A model generated the notes under the pieces. It was not told the origin of the DNA, did not search any database, and saw only the letters and a program-made list of their open reading frames with translations. A stretch of 64,000 nucleotides of DNA from Cohnella luojiensis (GTDB lineage Bacteria > Bacillota > Bacilli > Paenibacillales > Paenibacillaceae): NCBI RefSeq assembly GCF_004564235.1, contig NZ_SOMN01000026.1, forward strand, positions 1 to 64,000. The letters are read 5' to 3'. The position numbers and the translations under genes were made by a program. The first letter of the stretch is position 1, and every line of letters begins with the position of its first letter. Positions 9,426-17,955 of the stretch are shown here, one piece after another.

Positions 9426-9460
9426 TCACAGTTGAGGGGAGGTTGGCAGGCTTACCTAAG

Positions 9461-9724
9461 CTACCATGTAAAGTCGGGTAAATCCGATCCTTTCGGCGGT
9501 TCGGCTGCGGGATGATAACTGATTAACTGGCCTGGAGCATATTCTGAAAGCAAGTAATAATCCAAAGGGGCCGAAAGGAGCCTCACGATGCGTCCGATGC
9601 CGGGAGCGTCCGTGGGGCTGAGCTGCATGAAGACTCCATTAATCGTGACCTCAACGAAGGGACCTGGTTCATTTCGCCACCCGTCAAGCACCAATTCCAT
9701 AGGCATCGGAGTATAAATCGTCAT
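9461..9724 (-). CDS. ylzJ: YlzJ-like small protein
   Basis: 87 residues, function unknown. The opening [15 protein letters not shown] and the length match YlzJ proteins, which sit between tepA and spoIIIE in Bacillales. There are no transmembrane segments or catalytic motifs. Its ATG overlaps the tepA stop (ATGA), so it is translationally coupled to tepA. Confidence 0.75.
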   Translation of the reverse strand: MTIYTPMPMELVLDGWRNEPGPFVEVTINGVFMQLSPTDAPGIGRIVRLLSAPLDYYLLSEYAPGQLISYHPAAEPPKGSDLPDFTW

Positions 9725-10473
9725 TCGCTCTTAGCCTCCTCGGGACCGCTCTCCTTACGAACCTTGATGCGACGATTAAGTTCACGCAACGCTTCCCCAA
9801 GCGCTCCTACCGCATCTATCAAGCCATACTTAACAGCGTCGCCGCCAATAACCGTCGTTCCGATATCCCTTGTCAATTCACCAGTCTTGAACATGAGTTG
9901 TTTGAACATATCTTCAGTGATCCGCGAGTGCCGAATTACGAATCGGGTAACTCTTTCCTGCATTTTCTCCAAGTACTCGAAGGTCTGAGGAACACCGATG
10001 ACAAGCCCGCTCATCCGAATCGGGTGTATGGTCATCGTTGCCGTTTCCGCGATCAGGGAATAATCGGCCGACACCGCGATCGGAACGCCGATGGAGTGGC
10101 CTCCTCCCAGCACGAGCGTTACCGTCGGTTTCGTCATGGAAGCGATCATCTCGGCGATGGCAAGCCCTGCTTCCACGTCTCCTCCGACCGTATTCAGCAC
10201 GATCAACAGCCCTTCTATTTTCGGGCTCTGCTCGGCCGCGATCAGCTGCGGAATGACGTGCTCGTATTTCGTTGTTTTATTTTGAGGAGGCAACATCAGA
10301 TGACCTTCGATTTGTCCGATGATGGTAAGACAGAAGATATTGCTCTCGCCCGTCGGAACGGATGTCTGACCCAGCTGTACGATCGTTTCCGTTACTGCGG
10401 CTATCTTGCGTCCTTCTTCGGATGGGGCCTCCGGCTGTTCCGCGGTTTCCCCGGGTTTACCTTTTTCGCTCAT
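9721..10473 (-). CDS. tepA: ClpP-fold serine protease TepA
   Basis: 250 residues with the ClpP/crotonase fold. The probable nucleophile is Ser127 in [11 protein letters not shown], and His150 follows in [11 protein letters not shown]; the third residue is less clear. Residues 1-40 are a charged, low-complexity leader. In B. subtilis TepA (YmfB) has been linked to protein translocation and the spore; the target is not established. The start has AGGAGGT well placed. It lies downstream of an RNase J gene but is separated from it by a strong terminator. Confidence 0.82.
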   Translation of the reverse strand: MSEKGKPGETAEQPEAPSEEGRKIAAVTETIVQLGQTSVPTGESNIFCLTIIGQIEGHLMLPPQNKTTKYEHVIPQLIAAEQSPKIEGLLIVLNTVGGDVEAGLAIAEMIASMTKPTVTLVLGGGHSIGVPIAVSADYSLIAETATMTIHPIRMSGLVIGVPQTFEYLEKMQERVTRFVIRHSRITEDMFKQLMFKTGELTRDIGTTVIGGDAVKYGLIDAVGALGEALRELNRRIKVRKESGPEEAKSE

Positions 10474-10525
10474 GTGTCGGACCTCCTACGTTTTGTGCGG
10501 CTTGACATAGTATGGGCGTTCGCGC

Positions 10526-10572
10526 AAAAAAAAACCGTCCTCCTGCCGCTTTAGCGGTGGAGAACGGTTTTA
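10526..10572 (-). terminator. Strong terminator after the RNase J gene
   Basis: The stem AAAACCGT...ACGGTTTT contains an inner CCGC/GCGG hairpin and is followed by a run of nine T on the minus strand. It begins about 20 nt past the stop codon. A separate promoter for tepA must lie in or after this element, or read-through is used. Confidence 0.85.
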
Positions 10573-10593
10573 GGTGAGTGTGGGTTAGTCTTT

Positions 10594-12273
10594 CTACACT
10601 TCCATGATGATCGGCAAGATCATCGGTCTTCTTCTCGTTTGTTCGTATAAGAACCGTCCGAGCGCGTCTTTGACGTTCGTCTTGAGCGACGCCCATTCGT
10701 TAACGTTCTCGTTCATCAGCTTATGCAAGGTGCTCGTCACGATGCGATTAGCTTCTTCGAGCAAACCTTCGGACTCGCGAACGTACACGAAGCCGCGGGA
10801 GATAATATCCGGTCCGGACATGATCGTACCGTCTTGCTTGCTTAGCGTGACGACGACAACCAGAATTCCGTCTTGGGACAACAATTTGCGATCGCGGAGA
10901 ACGATATTGCCTACGTCTCCTACGCCTAGACCGTCGATCAGAACGTTGCCGGCAGGAATTTTACCTGCTTTGCGAGCTGATCCGTTCTGAATCTCGACCG
11001 TATCGCCGTTGTCCAACAGAAAGATATTCTCCTTCGGAATGCCAACGGATTCGCCGAGCATGCCATGATGGCGGAGCATCCGGTATTCCCCGTGAATCGG
11101 GATGAAATATTCCGGGCGCATCAGGTTCAGCATAAGCTTAAGCTCTTCTTGGCTGCCATGTCCCGATACGTGAACTCCGGAGACGGAGCCGGGACCATAA
11201 ATGACGCTTGCGCCTAAGCGCATGAGCTCATCCACAGTTCTTCCGACGTACCGTTCGTTGCCCGGAATCGGGGTTGCCGCGATAATAACGGTATCCCCCG
11301 GTAAAATGTCAACCTTCCGGTGAGTGGAGCGGGCCATCCTTGTAAGCGCCGACATCGGTTCGCCTTGACTACCGGTCGATAGGATAACTACGCGATCCGC
11401 AGGAAGCTTGTTTACTTCTTCAGGCTCGATCAGCATCCCTTCCGGAATGTTCAGATAGCCCAGCTCGGAAGCGATGCTCACCACGTTCACCATGCTTCTG
11501 CCGATAACCGTCATCTTGCGGCGAGTCTCGGCGGCGGCATTGATGACCTGCTGAATACGATGAACGTTCGAAGCGAACGTAGCAACGACGACGCGCTGCT
11601 TCGCGCTGCGGAATAACGATTCGAACTCCTTGCCGATGTTGCTCTCGGACGGCGTATAACCCGCGCGTTCCGCGTTAGTGCTATCGGAAAGCAAGGCCAA
11701 TACGCCGCGGCTGCCGATTTCCGCCATCTTCTGCAGATCTGCGAACTGGTCATTGACCGGAGTATGGTCGAACTTAAAGTCGCCCGTATGAACGACTAGG
11801 CCTTCCGGCGTTTCCAAGCATACGCCGACGGAATCGGGAATACTGTGGTTCGTACGGAAAAAGGTCGCTTTGATCGTACCCAAAGTCAGTTCGGAATCCT
11901 CGTTGATCAAATGCCGTTTCGTATCCCCCAGCAAACCTGCTTCCTTCAGCTTGTTTTCCACTAAGCCTAGCGTAAGCTTCGTTCCGTAAATCGGTACGTT
12001 AAGTTGCTTCAAGACGTACGGCAGACCGCCAATATGGTCCTCGTGTCCATGCGTAAGCAGAATGGCGCGCACTTTCTCGCGATTCTCCATCAAGTAGGAA
12101 ATATCCGGGATGACGACGTCGATTCCGAGCATCTCTTCCTCCGGGAACTTCAATCCAGCATCTACGACCACGATGTCGTTTCCATACTGAATGCAATACA
12201 TGTTTTTGCCGATCTCGCCAACGCCGCCGAGCGCGAAGATCAGTAATTTATCTTGGCTGTTTTTCTTTGACAC
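10594..12273 (-). CDS. rnjB: Ribonuclease J
   Basis: 559 residues, a metallo-beta-lactamase/beta-CASP nuclease. The metal motif HGHEDH is intact at residues 75-80, with HTGDFKFD, LLSDSTNAE, GRSM and SGHGSQEE further on, and the C-terminal domain ends RRRPMILPIIMEV. RNase J gives 5'-to-3' exonuclease and endonuclease activity in mRNA decay and rRNA maturation. The rnjB symbol follows gene position (B. subtilis ymfA next to dapA). All catalytic residues are present, so it may be as active as RNase J1. It starts with GTG behind AGGAGGT. Confidence 0.9.
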   Translation of the reverse strand: MSKKNSQDKLLIFALGGVGEIGKNMYCIQYGNDIVVVDAGLKFPEEEMLGIDVVIPDISYLMENREKVRAILLTHGHEDHIGGLPYVLKQLNVPIYGTKLTLGLVENKLKEAGLLGDTKRHLINEDSELTLGTIKATFFRTNHSIPDSVGVCLETPEGLVVHTGDFKFDHTPVNDQFADLQKMAEIGSRGVLALLSDSTNAERAGYTPSESNIGKEFESLFRSAKQRVVVATFASNVHRIQQVINAAAETRRKMTVIGRSMVNVVSIASELGYLNIPEGMLIEPEEVNKLPADRVVILSTGSQGEPMSALTRMARSTHRKVDILPGDTVIIAATPIPGNERYVGRTVDELMRLGASVIYGPGSVSGVHVSGHGSQEELKLMLNLMRPEYFIPIHGEYRMLRHHGMLGESVGIPKENIFLLDNGDTVEIQNGSARKAGKIPAGNVLIDGLGVGDVGNIVLRDRKLLSQDGILVVVVTLSKQDGTIMSGPDIISRGFVYVRESEGLLEEANRIVTSTLHKLMNENVNEWASLKTNVKDALGRFLYEQTRRRPMILPIIMEV

Positions 12274-12364
12274 TTCTAGTACCTCCTAGATCCATTCGAC
12301 GCACCCGATCGATATGAAATTTTCAATTTGCTAAAATATTAGCCGCACCCAATCACTCTCAATC

Positions 12365-12394
12365 ATTATACATGAAGCAATTCAGGAAATACAA
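12365..12394 (-). promoter_or_regulatory. Candidate sigma-A promoter for the RNase J gene
   Basis: A perfect TATAAT (12365-12370) lies 18 bp after TTGTAT (12389-12394) on the minus strand, implying an RNA leader of about 85 nt. The rest of the 314-bp gap between the RNase J gene and dapA (12274-12587) holds the dapA terminator and otherwise nothing I can identify. Confidence 0.5.
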
Positions 12395-12520
12395 GATCGA
12401 CGATATTATCTTTCCCTGCCGAGTATACCGGATTCGCTACCCGCCAATGACAGTATTCTTATGTATCGAACGATCAGATGAGCCTAGGTGCGCCCGCACC
12501 CCTACCCATCTCATCGCGCG

Positions 12521-12549
12521 AAAAACCGACGCCCGGAGGACGTCGGTTT
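12521..12549 (-). terminator. Intrinsic terminator after dapA
   Basis: The arms AAACCGACG and CGTCGGTTT on the minus strand close a 9-nt loop and are followed by TTCG. It lies about 40 nt past the dapA stop and ends the dpa/dap cluster. Confidence 0.75.
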
Positions 12550-12587
12550 GCGCATGCGAAGGACTGAGCGACCGACGGACTCCTCGA

Positions 12588-13466
12588 TTAGTTATCAAGC
12601 AGGTTTTGCAGGAAAGCAGCCTCATTATCGTCCATGGGAACCAAAGGCAGGCGAACTCCGCCTACCGGGAAGCCGCGTAAAGCAAGCGCATGCTTAACGG
12701 CAACAGGATTCGGAACGGGATGCGGGCAATTAAACAATCCGTTGAAAATAGGATAGCATTCCTCGTTGATTTTCTTCGCGTCATTCACTCGGCCTTCTAG
12801 GTAGGCTTCGATCAACTGCTTCATCCTTGCGCCGATAATATGGCTCGCGACGCTGATGATTCCGTAACCGCCGACGGACAGCGTAGGGAGCGTAATCGCG
12901 TCGTCTCCGCTGTATAGTATGAAGCCCTCCGGAGCGCCGCTTACGATCTCGGTCATTTGCCCTAAGGAAGCGCATTCCTTGGTCGCTACGATGTTAGGCA
13001 GTTGGGCCAACCGCAACGTCGTTTCCGAAGAAATGCTAACGACCGTCCGGGATGGAACGTTATACAGGATAACCGGCAGCGATGTCGCTTCCGAGATCGT
13101 GCGGAAATGCTGATATATCCCTTCCTGGGAAGGTTTATTGTAATAAGGAGCAACGAGCAGAATGCCGTCAACTCCTGTTTGCTCGGCTTTTATCGTCAAT
13201 TGCACGGAGTGCGCCGTTTCGTTGCTTCCCGTACCGGCTATGATTTTACAGCGTCCTGCCGCATGCTTGACTGCGAAACGGAACAACTCTACCTTCTCTT
13301 CATCCGATAAGGTCGGAGATTCTCCGGTCGTCCCGGAAATAACCAAGCTATCGGTTTTCTGCTCGTCGATTAAATAATCGATCAAGCGGCCCGTCGTTTC
13401 CCAATCGATATTCAATTGCTCGTCAAAAGGAGTTACCATTGCCGTAATCAATCGACCGAAACTCAT
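12588..13466 (-). CDS. dapA: 4-Hydroxy-tetrahydrodipicolinate synthase
   Basis: 292 residues, TIM-barrel class I aldolase. It condenses pyruvate with aspartate semialdehyde. The Schiff-base lysine is Lys163 in VATKECASLG, with Tyr135 in LYNVPSRT and the GTTGESPTL loop at residues 45-53. The product feeds both lysine/diaminopimelate synthesis and, through the nearby dpaA/dpaB synthase, dipicolinic acid for the spore core. Gene order dpaA-dpaB-asd-dapG-dapA puts the whole branch together. It starts 14 nt after dapG with a strong GAGGAGG site. Confidence 0.95.
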   Translation of the reverse strand: MSFGRLITAMVTPFDEQLNIDWETTGRLIDYLIDEQKTDSLVISGTTGESPTLSDEEKVELFRFAVKHAAGRCKIIAGTGSNETAHSVQLTIKAEQTGVDGILLVAPYYNKPSQEGIYQHFRTISEATSLPVILYNVPSRTVVSISSETTLRLAQLPNIVATKECASLGQMTEIVSGAPEGFILYSGDDAITLPTLSVGGYGIISVASHIIGARMKQLIEAYLEGRVNDAKKINEECYPIFNGLFNCPHPVPNPVAVKHALALRGFPVGGVRLPLVPMDDNEAAFLQNLLDN

Positions 13467-13480
13467 TACCTTTTCCTCCT

Positions 13481-14710
13481 CTATGTTTTGTCTGGAGTAA
13501 GATGCAATCCGAAAGCCTTATGCAAAGCTTGCAGAGCTTCAGCTAAATTTTCTTCGGAAATAAGCACCCATATCGTCGTATTCGAGTCCGCTGACTGCAG
13601 GATCGGAATCCCGGTATTCGTCAATGCTTCCACGATGACCGCCATAACTCCCGGCTCCCCGTTCATTCCGCCGCCGATAACGGACACCTTAGCGCATCCT
13701 TTGCGTATCTTCGGTTCAAACCCTAATCCCTGAAGCAATTGCACGGCATTGGGAGTATCGTTTTCCGAAACCGTATAATGAACGCCCGTAGGCATTACAT
13801 TAATAAAATCAACGCTGATCCCGTGCGAAGCCATCGCGCGGAAGATGCGCAGCTGCAAATCCGCAGGGCCGTTGTGATTTATGACGGCCAATTGCGTCAC
13901 GCTTCGCACGTGGGCGAGTCCCGTGACGGTCTTGTCGAACCAGATTCCTTGGCTCCTAAGCTCCCTCGCGTGGGTAACCAATGTTCCTTCGCTATCCGAG
14001 AAAGTGGATCGCACGCGAACCGGAATACCGGCCTTCATCGCGATTTCTACCGCTCTTGGATGAATCACCTTGGCTCCATTTTGCGCCATGTTGCAAATTT
14101 CCTCATAGCTGACCGCCGATAAAGGCCTCGCATCGCTAACCCACCGGGGATCCGCGGTTAAGATTCCGTCTACGTCCGTATAAATATCGACAATATTCGC
14201 ATTTAACGCGGCACCTAGAGCCGTTGCGGAGGTATCGCTGCCGCCTCGCCCCAAAGTTGTCATTTCCCCGTCGGTTGTCATTCCTTGGAACCCTGTGACA
14301 ATGACGACACGTCCATCCGATAAATGCTTGAGCATTCGATCCGTCTTGATTTCCATAATCCGAGCGGAGCCGAAGCGATCATCCGTGACTATGCCTGCCT
14401 GTCCTCCCGTTAACGATACCGCAGGGATGCCTTCTGCGTTGAGCAGACTGCAGAGGACCGAGGCAGAGATAAGCTCTCCGCAGGAAAGCAGCAAGTCCCT
14501 CTCCCGGGAAGGGATGGCATTGCCGTTGCCGCGGATAAGCTCCAAGAGAGAGTCGGTTGCATAGGGATCGCCGCTTCTTCCCATCGCCGATACAACCACG
14601 ACAAGGCTTCGGCCGGCTTCATGCTCCCGGATAATATGACGGAGGACGTGGCGCCGACTTTGCTCGTCGGACAGCGACGTCCCGCCGAATTTTTGTACGA
14701 TCAGTTCCAT
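13481..14710 (-). CDS. dapG: Aspartokinase I (DapG type)
   Basis: 409 residues. The kinase domain opens KFGGTSLSD and carries GRGGSDTSATALGAALNA; two ACT domains follow in the last 140 residues. It phosphorylates aspartate, the first step toward lysine, threonine, methionine and dipicolinate. In B. subtilis the DapG isozyme is sensitive to diaminopimelate rather than lysine; I infer the same from the operon. The start has GGAGGAAACGAG before ATG. No lysine riboswitch is seen upstream. Confidence 0.93.
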   Translation of the reverse strand: MELIVQKFGGTSLSDEQSRRHVLRHIIREHEAGRSLVVVVSAMGRSGDPYATDSLLELIRGNGNAIPSRERDLLLSCGELISASVLCSLLNAEGIPAVSLTGGQAGIVTDDRFGSARIMEIKTDRMLKHLSDGRVVIVTGFQGMTTDGEMTTLGRGGSDTSATALGAALNANIVDIYTDVDGILTADPRWVSDARPLSAVSYEEICNMAQNGAKVIHPRAVEIAMKAGIPVRVRSTFSDSEGTLVTHARELRSQGIWFDKTVTGLAHVRSVTQLAVINHNGPADLQLRIFRAMASHGISVDFINVMPTGVHYTVSENDTPNAVQLLQGLGFEPKIRKGCAKVSVIGGGMNGEPGVMAVIVEALTNTGIPILQSADSNTTIWVLISEENLAEALQALHKAFGLHLTPDKT

Positions 14711-14791
14711 CTCGTTTCCTCCGCTCTAGATAGTTGTGATAATTGAGTGGAAAGAAATGAAAGGATGTCTGCCGAAATTCAAGTTCAGTTA

Positions 14792-15832
14792 TTATTGCTG
14801 CGGAATCGCAATATACTCGGCGATCTGCACGGCGTTCCATGCTGCGCCCTTAAGAAGATTATCAGAGACAATCCACATGTTCAGGCCGCGAGGGTTCGAC
14901 AGATCGCGACGAACGCGACCTACGAAAACATCGTTTTTGCCAGCGGCGTCGGTAGCAAGAGGATATTGTTGGCCGGAAGGATCGTCGATAAGCACAATAC
15001 CCGGAGAATCGGACAGTAAGCCTTTAATTTCTTCAATCTCGAAATCCTTCTTGAGCTCCACGTACACGGATTCGGAATGACCGTATACGACGGGAACGCG
15101 TACGCATGTCGCCGTAACTTCAAGAGACTCGTCACCCATGATTTTCTTCGTCTCGCGAATCATTTTCATTTCTTCCAAAGTAAAGCCGTTGTCTTGGAAT
15201 TTATCGATCTGCGGAATGACGTTGAAGGCGATCTGGTGCTTCACGGGCAAGGACGATACGGGGAGAATCGCAGGCTTAGGATCGTTGCCCGCAAGAACCT
15301 CGCTGGATTGTCTCAGCATCTCGGTAACCGCCGATGCGCCCGCGCCAGATACCGCCTGATAAGTCGAAACGATAATTCTCGATATGCCAAAACGATCGTA
15401 GATCGGCTTTAATGCAGCGACCATCTGGATCGTGGAACAGTTCGGATTGGCGATAATGCCTTTGTGCTCGTTGATTTTATCCAAGTTGACCTCCGGAACG
15501 ACAAGAGGCGTTTCCGGATCCATGCGATAAGCATTCGTATTATCGATGCAAACGGCACCATGCACTACCGCATGCGGAATAAGCGCTTTGCTTACGTCTC
15601 CGCCCGCGCTGAACAGGGCAATATCCACGCCGCGAAAACTTTCCGGAGTAGCTTCCTCGACCGTAATCGGCTGCCCCTTGAACTCGATAGTAGAACCTGC
15701 GGAGCGTGCGGAGGAAAGCAGCTTCAGACTAGCGATCGGGAAGTTGCGTTCTTCAAGTAATCTGCGGATCTGTTCCCCAACGGCACCGGTCGCTCCCACG
15801 ACGGCGACATTAAACAACTGCTGTATCGACAT
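14792..15832 (-). CDS. asd: Aspartate-semialdehyde dehydrogenase
   Basis: 346 residues from ATG 15832 (MSIQQLFNVAVVGATG). The NADP-binding GATGAVGEQ lies near residue 15 and the catalytic cysteine is in IIANPNCSTIQM; the second domain contains VSTYQAVSGAGASAV. It reduces aspartyl phosphate to the semialdehyde. An upstream ATG at 15862 lies before the GAGGGGAG ribosome-binding site and is rejected. It sits 37 nt after dpaB and may be expressed both with it during sporulation and from its own promoter, which I could not identify. Confidence 0.94.
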   Translation of the reverse strand: MSIQQLFNVAVVGATGAVGEQIRRLLEERNFPIASLKLLSSARSAGSTIEFKGQPITVEEATPESFRGVDIALFSAGGDVSKALIPHAVVHGAVCIDNTNAYRMDPETPLVVPEVNLDKINEHKGIIANPNCSTIQMVAALKPIYDRFGISRIIVSTYQAVSGAGASAVTEMLRQSSEVLAGNDPKPAILPVSSLPVKHQIAFNVIPQIDKFQDNGFTLEEMKMIRETKKIMGDESLEVTATCVRVPVVYGHSESVYVELKKDFEIEEIKGLLSDSPGIVLIDDPSGQQYPLATDAAGKNDVFVGRVRRDLSNPRGLNMWIVSDNLLKGAAWNAVQIAEYIAIPQQ

Positions 15833-15869
15833 TTGGTATATTCTCCCCTCGAATGAAAGCAAGTATATC

Positions 15870-16466
15870 TCAAGCGTGCAAGAAACGCTCTATGAGCAAA
15901 GGTTGAAGTTGTTTGCCTTGCAATGCGGCTTCGCAGGTTTCCATGACGAGATCCATTCTGGCCACTAGCGAATTCGGTTTGGCAATCGGATTATCCTGGC
16001 CGAATGGCACGAAAAAGATGTTCTTCATGATGAGAAGCTTGGCGATGTTCGCGGCATTGAGCCCTAAGCCGTCATTAGTGGATATCGCGAGTACAAGGGG
16101 GCGTTGGTTGCGCATTTGCGCTTTCGCCGCCATTAACACCGGTCCGTCCGTCATGGCGTTGGCTAACTTGCTCGTCGTATTGCCGGTACAAGGAGCGATC
16201 GTCAATACGTCCAGCAGCTTGGAAGGTCCCAGCGGCTCCGCGTCCACGATCGTGGATATGATCTGATTTCCGGTTATCTCACGCAGGGATTCCTGCCAAT
16301 GGTTTGATGTTCCGAACCGCGTATCGGTAGTCATAATCGTAGTCGATACGATCGGCACCACATTCGCGCCCGCGTCTACGAAACGCTGAATTTGCGGCAA
16401 GATTTCCTCTAGCGTGCAGTGAGAGCCGGATAGCGCATAACCTACGGTAATTCCCTGCCAGTTCAT
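15870..16466 (-). CDS. dpaB: Dipicolinate synthase subunit B
   Basis: 198 residues from the ATG at 16466. The flavoprotein-like fold is shown by VGYALSGSHCTLEEI at the N-terminus and APCTGNTTSKLANAMTD in the middle. With DpaA it makes dipicolinic acid in the mother cell; the acid is later moved into the spore core. The ATG overlaps the dpaA stop as ATGA, so the two subunits are coupled. GGGGG lies 8 nt upstream. Reading further upstream in frame gives an unrelated Arg-rich sequence, so the long open frame there is not real. Confidence 0.92.
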   Translation of the reverse strand: MNWQGITVGYALSGSHCTLEEILPQIQRFVDAGANVVPIVSTTIMTTDTRFGTSNHWQESLREITGNQIISTIVDAEPLGPSKLLDVLTIAPCTGNTTSKLANAMTDGPVLMAAKAQMRNQRPLVLAISTNDGLGLNAANIAKLLIMKNIFFVPFGQDNPIAKPNSLVARMDLVMETCEAALQGKQLQPLLIERFLHA

Positions 16467-17362
16467 GGTCCATTCCCCCGTAATCGGTTGTCTTCCAGAA
16501 TGATCTGGGTTAGACTGTTCGCGATGATTCGACCGGCTGTCTTCGGAGCCACGATCCCGGGTAATCCGGGAGCGAGCATCGCCTTGATTCCTCGCTTCTC
16601 TGCGAAACGGAAATCGGTGCCGCCGGGCTTGGATGCCAGGTCGATAATACATGCGCGCAGGGGAAGTTGAGCGATCACTTGTGCTGTGACTATCATAGTC
16701 GGAATTGTATTAAAAATCAAGTCGATATTCCCCGCCTGACGCGCTAATTCAGGCATATAGAAGGGTTCGAAACCCATCTCGAATGCGCGTGCGAAAGCTT
16801 CGTCCCGGCGCACTCCTACCTTCACGCGCGCCCCTAACGCCTGCAGTGTCCTTGCCATCGTGAATCCTGTTCTCCCAAGGCCGAGAACGATGCAATTCGA
16901 GCCGTGAATCGTAATATCCGTATTCTGTATTGCCATCATTAGAGCGCCTTCCGCGGTCGGAATCGAGTTATAAATGGCCACGTCGTCTCTCTCGAACAAC
17001 TCTACAAGTTCCAGATGGTATTTCTCGCACATTTTACGCAGATAAGACTTCGCCATACCCGTTATAACCTTGCAGGTCTTCGGAATTCCGGCAAGATGGG
17101 CATCGGTCAGCTTTAACTCCTGGTCCGTAAACAACGCCGTAATCAGGCCTTCGTCATCGGTGCCAACCGCGGGCAAAATCAGGGCGTCTGCCTGCTTTAA
17201 AATCTCGGGCGTCCACTCCGCTTTAATGACACCGCTAAAAGGAGTATCCAGCCTGTCGAATCCCGCTATCGTCACCGAGGCATCCAACTCCGTTAAGCGC
17301 TGAATCACTTCCAATTGACGGGCATCTCCGCCCGCGAGAACGATTTGTATTCCCGTAAGTAT
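16463..17362 (-). CDS. dpaA: Dipicolinate synthase subunit A, apparent AUA start
   Basis: About 299 residues, an NAD(P)-binding Rossmann protein (VLGLGRTGFTMARTLQALG; LDLASKPGGTDF; APGLPGIVAPKTAGRI). It is the mother-cell subunit that oxidises the DapA product to dipicolinate. The start is odd: the family's MLTG opening (from memory of B. subtilis) aligns with ILTGIQIVLAGGDARQLE, where the first codon is ATA at 17360-17362, placed eight bases after a perfect AAAGGAGG. The only in-frame ATG nearby, at 17392, lies upstream of that ribosome-binding site and near the predicted transcription start. No ATG, GTG or TTG occurs between the site and the conserved core. A base error in the assembly is the main alternative. 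Confidence 0.85.
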   Translation of the reverse strand: MLTGIQIVLAGGDARQLEVIQRLTELDASVTIAGFDRLDTPFSGVIKAEWTPEILKQADALILPAVGTDDEGLITALFTDQELKLTDAHLAGIPKTCKVITGMAKSYLRKMCEKYHLELVELFERDDVAIYNSIPTAEGALMMAIQNTDITIHGSNCIVLGLGRTGFTMARTLQALGARVKVGVRRDEAFARAFEMGFEPFYMPELARQAGNIDLIFNTIPTMIVTAQVIAQLPLRACIIDLASKPGGTDFRFAEKRGIKAMLAPGLPGIVAPKTAGRIIANSLTQIILEDNRLRGNGP

Positions 17363-17397
17363 CGTAGCCCCCTCCTTTCGGCAATCATGCATAGCAC

Positions 17398-17427
17398 ATC
17401 GTATGCATGCGCCCAGTCCGGGGTGCC
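17398..17427 (-). promoter_or_regulatory. Candidate mother-cell (sigma-K/sigma-E) promoter for dpaA
   Basis: The minus strand has GGCACC (17422-17427), 16 bp, then CATACGAT (17398-17405). The CATA-type -10 is typical of sigma-E and sigma-K, and the CAC of the -35 favours sigma-K, the factor known to drive spoVF in B. subtilis. The predicted transcript would begin near 17391. Confidence 0.45.
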
Positions 17428-17453
17428 TGTAGACATTGCGGAGGGATTAACGC

Positions 17454-17493
17454 AAAAACAACCTAACGAGGCAATTGGCCTCGAAAGATTGTT
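17454..17493 (-). terminator. Intrinsic terminator after dut
   Basis: The stem AACAATC...GGTTGTT holds an inner CGAGGC/GCCTCG hairpin and is followed by TTTTTG on the minus strand. It starts about 20 nt past the dut stop and separates dut from the sporulation promoter of dpaA. Confidence 0.8.
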
Positions 17494-17511
17494 TGCGATG
17501 CGAATGGATGT

Positions 17512-17955
17512 TTATTTGCCGGTATGGCCGAAGCCGCCTTCGCCGCGAGCCGTGTCCGATAACTCTTGCACTTCTTCGAGTATGACCTGGGGCACTCGTT
17601 GGAATACCATTTGCGCGACGCGCTCGCCGCGTTCGATCGTAAAAGGGTCTTGGCCCAAGTTAACGAGTAGTACCTTCACCTCTCCGCGGTAATCCGCATC
17701 GATCGTTCCCGGCGTATTCAAGCACGTAATGCCATGCTTAAACGCTAATCCGCTTCGAGGCCTGATTTGCGCCTCAAGCTCCCTTGGCATCGCCATAGCG
17801 AAGCCTGTCGGGATCAATGCCCTCTGGCCCGGAGCAAGCACGATCGGTTCCGTTACGGCAGCGTGCAGATCGAATCCCGCCGCCCATTCCGACATTTGAC
17901 GCGGTAAAGCAACATCCTCATTCCCCGGCAACCTCTTCAACTGAATTGGATACAA
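17512..17955 (-). CDS. dut: dUTP diphosphatase (trimeric type)
   Basis: 147 residues. All five dUTPase motifs are present: AAGFDLHAA, RPRSGLA, LNTPGTIDADYRGE, GERVAQMVF and the C-terminal arm RGEGGFGHTGK. It hydrolyses dUTP to dUMP and keeps uracil out of DNA. I place the start at the TTG at 17955 (LYPIQLKRLPGNED, initiating as Met), seven bases after GGGAGG. This puts the first 38 nt inside the 3' end of mlpA in another frame. In B. subtilis this place is held by ymxH, from memory. Confidence 0.93.
   Translation of the reverse strand: MYPIQLKRLPGNEDVALPRQMSEWAAGFDLHAAVTEPIVLAPGQRALIPTGFAMAMPRELEAQIRPRSGLAFKHGITCLNTPGTIDADYRGEVKVLLVNLGQDPFTIERGERVAQMVFQRVPQVILEEVQELSDTARGEGGFGHTGK

Noticed and set aside
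12372..12680. A 102-codon plus-strand open frame over the dapA terminator and dapA 3' end.
   Set aside because: It crosses a terminator hairpin and a conserved gene on the other strand, and its protein resembles nothing.
13467..15869. A lysine riboswitch for the asd-dapG-dapA genes.
   Set aside because: The gaps upstream of asd, dapG and dapA are only 14 to 81 nt and show no L-box-like structure.
16467..16652. N-terminal extension of dpaB to 16652.
   Set aside because: The extension is read from dpaA coding sequence and is an Arg-rich shadow; the ATGA overlap at 16466 fits the family start.
17363..17392. ATG at 17392 as the start of dpaA.
   Set aside because: It lies upstream of the clear AAAGGAGG site, has no ribosome-binding site of its own, and is at or before the predicted transcription start; the extra residues do not resemble the family.
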